Origin: JAPLGZ01 sp038318235
GTDB taxonomy: Bacteria > Chloroflexota > Anaerolineae > Caldilineales > Caldilineaceae
Reading direction: 5' to 3'
Length of the DNA: 20,679 bases
Assembly: GCA_038318235.1 (NCBI GenBank)
Contig: JBBQBY010000062.1
Coordinates: 1-20,679 of the forward strand
Under the pieces are notes generated by a model. The model had not been told where the DNA came from. It did no database searches and saw only the letters and a program-made list of their open reading frames with translations. The first letter of the stretch is position 1. The number at the start of each line of letters is the position of its first letter. Positions 16,195 through 20,679 of this stretch are shown here, one piece after another. Made by a program: the position numbers and the translations under genes.

Positions 16195-16938
16195 TTAGGC
16201 ATGCACTGGGTGTGCTTTACGCCACGCCTGGTACTCGGCTTGCCCCTCTTCGTTGAGCGGATAATACTTACGCAGATCGCCGCCTTCGGACAGCTTGATC
16301 TTCGAGAACTCTTCCCACTCGTGATGTTCGTTGGCCTTCTTTACCAATTCTGGTGCCAGGGCAATCGGTACGACGACCACACCATCATCGTCGGCCACGA
16401 TGATGTCACCAGGGATCACCAACACATTGTTGCAGGCGATTGGTGTATTCACGGCAAACGGCATCAGGTTGGTCTGGGTATGAAAGTTCGGCGTCACGCC
16501 TTGTAGCCACAGCCCGACGCCGACTTCTTTGCAATGGGGATAGTCGCGGATCGCACCATTGATCACCACGCCGAGGCCGCCGCGCCCTTTGAAATAGGTG
16601 AGCATCATCTCGCCAAAGATGCCGCTGCCGATGTCACCGCGCGCATCGACCACCACAATGTCGCCCGGTTGTGTATGATAGAGACAATGGCGGTGGAGTT
16701 GGCGTTCGGGGTCGGCATATTCGTCATTGCCATAGAGGTCTTCGCGCTTCGGCATAAATTGCAAAGTGAGCGCCGGGCCGACAATGCTCCTGCCCTGGGT
16801 CCAAGCCACGGGGCCATGAATATTGGCGTCACGAATGCCCAGGCGATAGAGCTCGCCCGCCGCGGTCGCGCTGCCAATCTGGGCCAGGCCATCGATCAAT
16901 TCTTTGGAAGGGCGTTGGATGTCGGGTGTTTCAATCAT
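16195..16938 (-). CDS. RraA-like / 4-hydroxy-4-methyl-2-oxoglutarate aldolase family protein
   Basis: Family members are either class II pyruvate aldolases/oxaloacetate decarboxylases or the RNase E regulator RraA. The catabolic neighbours here favour an enzyme. The 247 residues, longer than RraA itself (about 160), contain the conserved metal and substrate site: GDIVVVDARGDIGSGIFGE (92-110), VVINGAIRDYPHCKEVG with Arg131 and Asp132, and the C-terminal GDIIVADDDGVVVVP. The ATG at 16938 follows GGAGG at six bases; an in-frame TTG at 16950 has no such support. It is probably a single-gene transcript ending at the hairpin before lysR. Confidence 0.88.
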   Translation of the reverse strand: MIETPDIQRPSKELIDGLAQIGSATAAGELYRLGIRDANIHGPVAWTQGRSIVGPALTLQFMPKREDLYGNDEYADPERQLHRHCLYHTQPGDIVVVDARGDIGSGIFGEMMLTYFKGRGGLGVVINGAIRDYPHCKEVGVGLWLQGVTPNFHTQTNLMPFAVNTPIACNNVLVIPGDIIVADDDGVVVVPIALAPELVKKANEHHEWEEFSKIKLSEGGDLRKYYPLNEEGQAEYQAWRKAHPVHA

Positions 16939-17015
16939 TTTTTCCTCCAAAATCAGCGTTGAGATGAATTCAATTTTGTATAGCAGGAAGCTATGAACAT
17001 GCTGCCATAATTTTG

Positions 17016-17044
17016 TTTGCTTTGCACTTTGTGCATTCTATAGT
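17016..17044 (+). promoter_or_regulatory. possible promoter for xisH-xisI
   Basis: TTTGCT (17016-17021), 17 bases, TATAGT (17039-17044), about 100 bases before the xisH start. The -10 box is good, the -35 poor. A second perfect TATAAT at 17076-17081 lacks a -35 partner. Confidence 0.3.
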
Positions 17045-17145
17045 ATTGTGGATGGATGTGCAATGCTATTTCCGTTATAATTCTGGTTGTCCGTCCATAG
17101 AGCTGATAGATCTTCCATTATGCACGAGAGGTCGATGCACAAAGT

Positions 17146-17562
17146 ATGCCAACCAAAGATAAGATCCACGATACCATCCGAGAAGCTTTAGAAAACGACG
17201 GCTGGCAGATCACAGATGATCCGCTCACCATCCAATATGAAGATGCTACGGTATTTGTCAATTTAGGTGCAGAAAGGGTCATTGCCGCGGAACGGAATGG
17301 GGAGAAAATTGCTGTAGAGATCAAGACCTTTGGTGGAGCTTCTGCCATTTATGATGTTGAGCGAGCATTAGGCCAATATATTCTTTACCTTAGTTTTCTA
17401 GAAGTGGTGGAACCTGACCGTAAACTTTGGATTGCGCTCAGCAGCCTTGTGCATGAAAATATTTTTCAACGACGATCGATTCAACTTCTAATTCAGCGCA
17501 ATAAAGTCCCTCTACTTGTGGTAAACCTGGATAGTAAGGAGGTAGTAAGATGGATAAGCTAG
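17146..17562 (+). CDS. xisH: XisH family protein (fdxN element excision factor-like, PD-(D/E)xK fold)
   Basis: XisH was defined in Anabaena as a factor that, with XisI and the recombinase XisF, controls excision of the fdxN element; most genomes carry it without that element. The 138 residues match the family over their full length: MPTKDKIHDTIREALENDGW, GAERVIAAERNGEKIAVEIK and a C-terminal KEVVRWIS. The nuclease-like E-x-K is Glu58-Ile-Lys60. The preceding acidic residue, normally Asp in a DLGAE motif, is Asn39 here (codon AAT at 17260), which would impair catalysis if the family is an active nuclease. It overlaps xisI by 13 bases. No recombinase gene is nearby. Confidence 0.9.
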   Translation: MPTKDKIHDTIREALENDGWQITDDPLTIQYEDATVFVNLGAERVIAAERNGEKIAVEIKTFGGASAIYDVERALGQYILYLSFLEVVEPDRKLWIALSSLVHENIFQRRSIQLLIQRNKVPLLVVNLDSKEVVRWIS

Positions 17563-17891
17563 TTCACTATCGGCAACTCATACAAGGGTTACTGGTGCAT
17601 TACGCGGAGATCATTAACCAACGTCCTCAACCTAACAAAGAGACTGAAGTTTTATTTGATGAGGAACGTGATCATTACATGCTCATGACTGTAGGTTGGT
17701 CCGGAACCCACCGCTTACGTAACACGATCGTTTATGTTCGCATTCGTAATAGCAAACTGTGGATTGAGGAAGATGGACTAGAATATGGGATCGCCACCGA
17801 CTTGTTAGCCGCTGGCGTCCCAAAAGCTGATATTGTCTTGGCTTTTCATCCGCCAGAGATGCGTCCGTTGACAGAATTTGCTGTCGCTTGA
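17550..17891 (+). CDS. xisI: XisI family protein (fdxN element excision factor-like)
   Basis: Partner of XisH, encoded in the same order and overlapping it, so translation is probably coupled (a GGAGG lies inside the xisH end at 17539). The 113 residues match the family length and motifs: MDKLVHYRQLIQGLLVHYAE, LFDEERDHYMLMTVGWSGTH, LRNTIVYVRIRN, KLWIEEDGLEYGIA, and GVPKADIVLAFHPPEMRPLT followed by EFAVA. The biochemical activity is unknown. The pair's tight coupling and patchy distribution have led to ideas of an accessory or toxin-antitoxin-like unit; that is not shown by this sequence. It ends 10 bases from the convergent aldolase gene. Confidence 0.93.
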   Translation: MDKLVHYRQLIQGLLVHYAEIINQRPQPNKETEVLFDEERDHYMLMTVGWSGTHRLRNTIVYVRIRNSKLWIEEDGLEYGIATDLLAAGVPKADIVLAFHPPEMRPLTEFAVA

Positions 17892-17901
17892 TACGCCTAT
17901 T

Positions 17902-18783
17902 TTACACCAGCATGGTCCGCTGTGTATGTTTACGGCCAATCTGTGCGATATCCTCACGATGACCGGCAATCACGCGCGCGCCGGCATCAATCTTTTCGCC
18001 GATATCGGTGGGCGTGGCGCTTTCCAAGAAAGCGATATGATGCGCCAGGCAGGCCGCCCGCACGCGCTGGCGAATCGCTTCCATCTCGGGTGGCATCGGT
18101 TGGGGTAGATGAAAATAGCCCAAGGATAAGCTTAGATCGCCCGGTCCCATTTCGGCAAAACCAATGCCAGGGACACTCAGAATCGCTTCGATGTGCGGGA
18201 CCGCTGCCGCCGACTCGATCTTGACGCCAAGTAGAAGCTCCCCGGCCGGGTTGAGTGGCCAAGGGTCGGCCAGCCGCAGATATTCGTCGCGAATCACCCC
18301 CCAGATCGGCGTGGCCGAAGGCTCCGACCCGACGCCGCGGCGCCCCTCTTCTAGTCCCGCGCCGACGCCGATCCGGTTGATCGGGTAGCGACACGCCTCG
18401 ACAAAGGCTTGCACTGCGGCAGGATCTTCGGCTTGGCAGAGCAGTACACCATGTATGCCGCGCGCCAGAATTTGGCGAAATTGCCAACTGTTAAAACGTA
18501 CGATCTCAGCCGAGATACCCTCGACCGGCGCTTCGACAATCACGGTCGGCGTGCGATGACCACTGCGCGTCGGCCCGCCATCGACCAACCCGCGCATATA
18601 TTCGGCCAGGCCGGTCATATCAAAGGCGCCATGTTCCATGCCCACATTGATATAGTCGGCCCAGGTGGCGGCATCTTGTTTGCCCTGTTCATAGGTGAGC
18701 ACATGCCCCGTGTGGCCACCCGTATAGTAGATCGGTTGGTCTTGCGCCAGCAGTTCGATGGCGCGATTAATGCGTTGGGTCAT
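17902..18783 (-). CDS. HpcH/HpaI-type aldolase/citrate lyase family protein
   Basis: Class II metal aldolase that would split a 2-keto-3-deoxy acid into pyruvate (or a related keto acid) and an aldehyde. The 293 residues form the expected TIM barrel. The catalytic His51 is in GMEHGAFD, and the metal ligands are Glu190 in LLGVKIES and Asp216 in EMGPGDLSLSLG. The arginine usually found in the (V)R(V/I)P strand is replaced here: residues 80-86 read TVIVEAP, with no Arg. The reaction may therefore differ from HpaI. A large insertion lies at about 142-182. The ATG at 18783 has GGAG seven bases upstream. The likely pathway partner is the enolase-superfamily protein at 19146. Confidence 0.85.
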   Translation of the reverse strand: MTQRINRAIELLAQDQPIYYTGGHTGHVLTYEQGKQDAATWADYINVGMEHGAFDMTGLAEYMRGLVDGGPTRSGHRTPTVIVEAPVEGISAEIVRFNSWQFRQILARGIHGVLLCQAEDPAAVQAFVEACRYPINRIGVGAGLEEGRRGVGSEPSATPIWGVIRDEYLRLADPWPLNPAGELLLGVKIESAAAVPHIEAILSVPGIGFAEMGPGDLSLSLGYFHLPQPMPPEMEAIRQRVRAACLAHHIAFLESATPTDIGEKIDAGARVIAGHREDIAQIGRKHTQRTMLV

Positions 18784-18819
18784 GGGTTTTCTCCGGCACG
18801 AGTTTTGATCTTCGCTAGC

Positions 18820-18857
18820 TTCTAAGCGCTAACTGTAACACAGGGCAGTGCTTAGAA
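18820..18857 (-). promoter_or_regulatory. 11-bp inverted repeat upstream of the aldolase gene
   Basis: TTCTAAGCGCT at 18820-18830 pairs with 18847-18857, with one G-U pair and a 16-base loop, 37 bases before the aldolase start. It could be an operator or leader hairpin. It lacks a T-run in the useful direction, so it is not a terminator. Confidence 0.4.
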
Positions 18858-18926
18858 AAAAAAGTTTTTAATGACTAGATCAAACGGAATTATCCAAAAG
18901 TGGACTAAGCTAGAATAACTCGCATT

Positions 18927-19133
18927 ATGACAATTGTAACGATTCATGACGCAAAAACTCATTTGTCCCAACTGATCCAGCGCGCATTGGCTGGTGAGGA
19001 GATTGTGATTGCCAAAGGCAAGCAGCCATTGGTAAAACTTGTTGTGCTACCAGAGGTGCGTCAACAGCGACGGCTTGGTATTGCGCCCGATGCCGTTATA
19101 TATATTGCAGAAGACTTTGATGCCCCGCTCTAG
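18927..19133 (+). CDS. orphan, C-terminally short Phd/YefM-type antitoxin
   Basis: The 68 residues match the Phd/YefM fold: MTIVTIHDAKTHLSQLIQRA, LAGEEIVIAKGKQPLVKLVV and a late EDFDAPL. In relatives that motif is followed by about 8-15 more residues that hold the toxin. Here TAG follows Leu68 and the next two codons are GAA TAA, so the tail seems lost. No VapC, PIN or RelE toxin gene follows; the next gene is convergent and ends at 19146. There is no ribosome site before the ATG at 18927. It is most likely a remnant of a toxin-antitoxin locus that may still bind DNA. Confidence 0.8.
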   Translation: MTIVTIHDAKTHLSQLIQRALAGEEIVIAKGKQPLVKLVVLPEVRQQRRLGIAPDAVIYIAEDFDAPL

Positions 19134-19145
19134 GAATAAGTCCCA

Positions 19146-20336
19146 CTAATCGAAAAAGTCTTCGTCGCCGGCGGTCAAATACTTTTTGGCCGCCTTGGCA
19201 TTGATCGTCACGCCCAGGCCTGGCTTGTCCCCCACCTCAATATGACTGTCTTTGACAATCGGGTCGGGCAACCCCTCTACAATGTCATACCACCAGTCGG
19301 GGCGTCCAATCGGATACTCGAAGGCAATATAGTTCTGGGGTAAAGTGGCGGAGACCTGGACAAGCGCCGCTAACCCCAGCAGACCATCGGCGGTGCCGTG
19401 CGGTGCCATCAGGATGCCGTGCAGATCGGCATATTCGGCCACCCATTTGAGTTCGGCGAGCCCGCCAATGTCGAGCGGGTCTGGCCCGATGATGTTGACG
19501 GCTTTTTTCTCGATTAGCTCGACAAAGTTCTGGCGCAGATAGATTTGTTCGCCCGTGTGGATCGGCGTTGATGTTTTGCTCGTGACCTCGCGATATTGAT
19601 CAGCAGCCACATAGGGCGTATAGTCGCCGGTGAGCATATCTTCCAGCCACATCAGGTTATACGGTTCCATTGCTCTGGCCAGCCGGACGGCATCCGGCAC
19701 TGTGAACCCCGGGCCACAATCGAGGGCCAGACCGACTTCATCACCCAGCACTTCTTTCATGGCTTCGACGCAGGCGATCATGTGCTTCATGCCGCGCTCG
19801 GTGATCAACCCCTTGTTTGGATAGCGTCCACCGGTGTAGACGTCGCTGTAGAAGAAGTTAGGCAGATCGTTGACCATTTGGCTGTGGAAGGCGATCCCCT
19901 GCTTGATGATGCTGAAATTTTCTGGGCGCTCCTTCATCTGCGCAATGTTTTCGGCGTAGGCTTGGGGTGACTGATCGCGCATCGGGAAGCGGATGGCGCC
20001 GTTGTAGACGCGCACCTTGTCGCGAATTTTGCCGCCCAATAATTTATAGATCGGCAAATTAGCCGCTTTACCGGCAATGTCCCAGAGCGCCACCTCAATC
20101 GCGCTGACGGCGCTGCCCCAGGGTTTGAACGCGCCCATCCGGCGAATTTTGAGCATCACCCGTTCCACGTTGGTCGGGTCTTGACCCAAAATCAGATCGC
20201 GATAAAAGAGCACATGCGGTTTCAGGTACGCTTTTGGGGACTCGGCCTGACCATATCCGTCGATGCCGGCATCGGTCGTGATGCGTATAACGGGGTAATC
20301 ACCTATAATGGCACATTTTAGATCGGTAATTTTCAT
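19146..20336 (-). CDS. enolase-superfamily (mandelate racemase/sugar-acid dehydratase-like) enzyme
   Basis: Likely dehydrates a sugar acid to its 2-keto-3-deoxy product, or racemises an alpha-hydroxy acid. Domain order is the N-terminal capping domain (1-120, with SAVSAIEVALWDIAGKAANL at 76-95) and then the TIM barrel. The metal ligands are Asp206 in LALDCGPG, Glu232 in WLEDML and Glu263 in HTGEQIY. Lys145 lies in the SIIKQG strand. The His-Asp base dyad is His313 in MAPHGTADG with Asp286/Asp289 in GPDPLDIGGL. The ATG at 20336 gives 396 residues; the frame is open to 20501 but that stretch is not family-like. The ribosome site is weak. Confidence 0.88.
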   Translation of the reverse strand: MKITDLKCAIIGDYPVIRITTDAGIDGYGQAESPKAYLKPHVLFYRDLILGQDPTNVERVMLKIRRMGAFKPWGSAVSAIEVALWDIAGKAANLPIYKLLGGKIRDKVRVYNGAIRFPMRDQSPQAYAENIAQMKERPENFSIIKQGIAFHSQMVNDLPNFFYSDVYTGGRYPNKGLITERGMKHMIACVEAMKEVLGDEVGLALDCGPGFTVPDAVRLARAMEPYNLMWLEDMLTGDYTPYVAADQYREVTSKTSTPIHTGEQIYLRQNFVELIEKKAVNIIGPDPLDIGGLAELKWVAEYADLHGILMAPHGTADGLLGLAALVQVSATLPQNYIAFEYPIGRPDWWYDIVEGLPDPIVKDSHIEVGDKPGLGVTINAKAAKKYLTAGDEDFFD

Positions 20337-20679
20337 GGGTTGTCTCGCTGTTCTTGATGGGAGCGGCACAGAAAGCCAGCGCTTTTTTGGTTGGCTAGGC
20401 TGAATATACAATATCTTGATTAAATGTACAAACAGGCTGAAATTGGCGATTATATAGGAAAAGTGGTTACATAGAGGGCGCAGAGCATTCACAGAGTACA
20501 CAGAGAAACAACAAACATTTCCTCGTGATGGTCCTTATCGGCAACTTAGGCTGTTCCGAAAAAATAAGTATGCTGGCATGACGAGAAAGCTACGCGTAGG
20601 TGCGTGGTTGTAGACCCAACACTTTTGGAAACACCCACAATTGGGCCAAAAACAACCCCCAAAGGGCATAAAGTATTTT
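20337..20679. other. intergenic or repeat DNA at the right edge
   Basis: No complete gene. 20473-20505 carries the AGAGGGCGCAGAG repeat followed by ACAGAGTACACAGAG. About 20590-20640 contains TACGCGTAGGTGCG and GTAGACCCAACA, a sequence style that recurs as dispersed repeats. A - strand frame from the edge (KYFMPFGGCFWP) runs about 50 codons and looks like repeat translation, although the end of a gene from outside cannot be excluded. Confidence 0.4.

Overview
This window most resembles a chromosome segment of a Chloroflexota bacterium (Caldilineales/Anaerolineae-like). That is inferred from the gene mix: a bactofilin, an orphan XisH/XisI pair, an orphan Phd-type antitoxin, sugar-acid catabolic enzymes, and many palindromic intergenic repeats. 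No rRNA, tRNA, CRISPR array or intact transposase was seen.

Left third (1-5652), all on the + strand and mostly housekeeping. It holds a ribose-phosphate pyrophosphokinase with a consensus promoter and a foldable leader, a bactofilin, a lipoprotein plus permease of a polar amino-acid ABC importer (its ATPase is not in the window), thiol peroxidase Tpx, and the acyltransferase PlsY. A strong bidirectional terminator at 5772-5811 separates this block from katG on the opposite strand.

Middle (6071-10940). katG (catalase-peroxidase) has a tandemly duplicated start region that includes its ribosome binding site. Divergent to it is an aquaporin, with 880 bases of palindrome-rich DNA between them, including a MITE-like element. 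After the aquaporin terminator come a second palindromic element and a decayed gene whose single frame is broken by three stops.

Right half (10940-20679), a sugar and sugar-acid catabolic region mainly on the - strand: Gfo/Idh/MocA dehydrogenase, aldose 1-epimerase, RraA-like protein, HpcH/HpaI-type aldolase and an enolase-superfamily (mandelate racemase/sugar-acid dehydratase-like) protein. An inferred route is sugar to sugar acid to 2-keto-3-deoxy acid to pyruvate plus an aldehyde. The block is interrupted by + strand genes: a LysR regulator divergent from a small operon (unknown protein plus DinB-fold protein), xisH-xisI, and an orphan truncated antitoxin.

The observations most worth a second look are the MITE-like and palindromic repeat families, the katG start duplication, the XisH with Asp-to-Asn at its predicted nuclease motif, the LysR/divergent-operon switch, and the structured prs leader.
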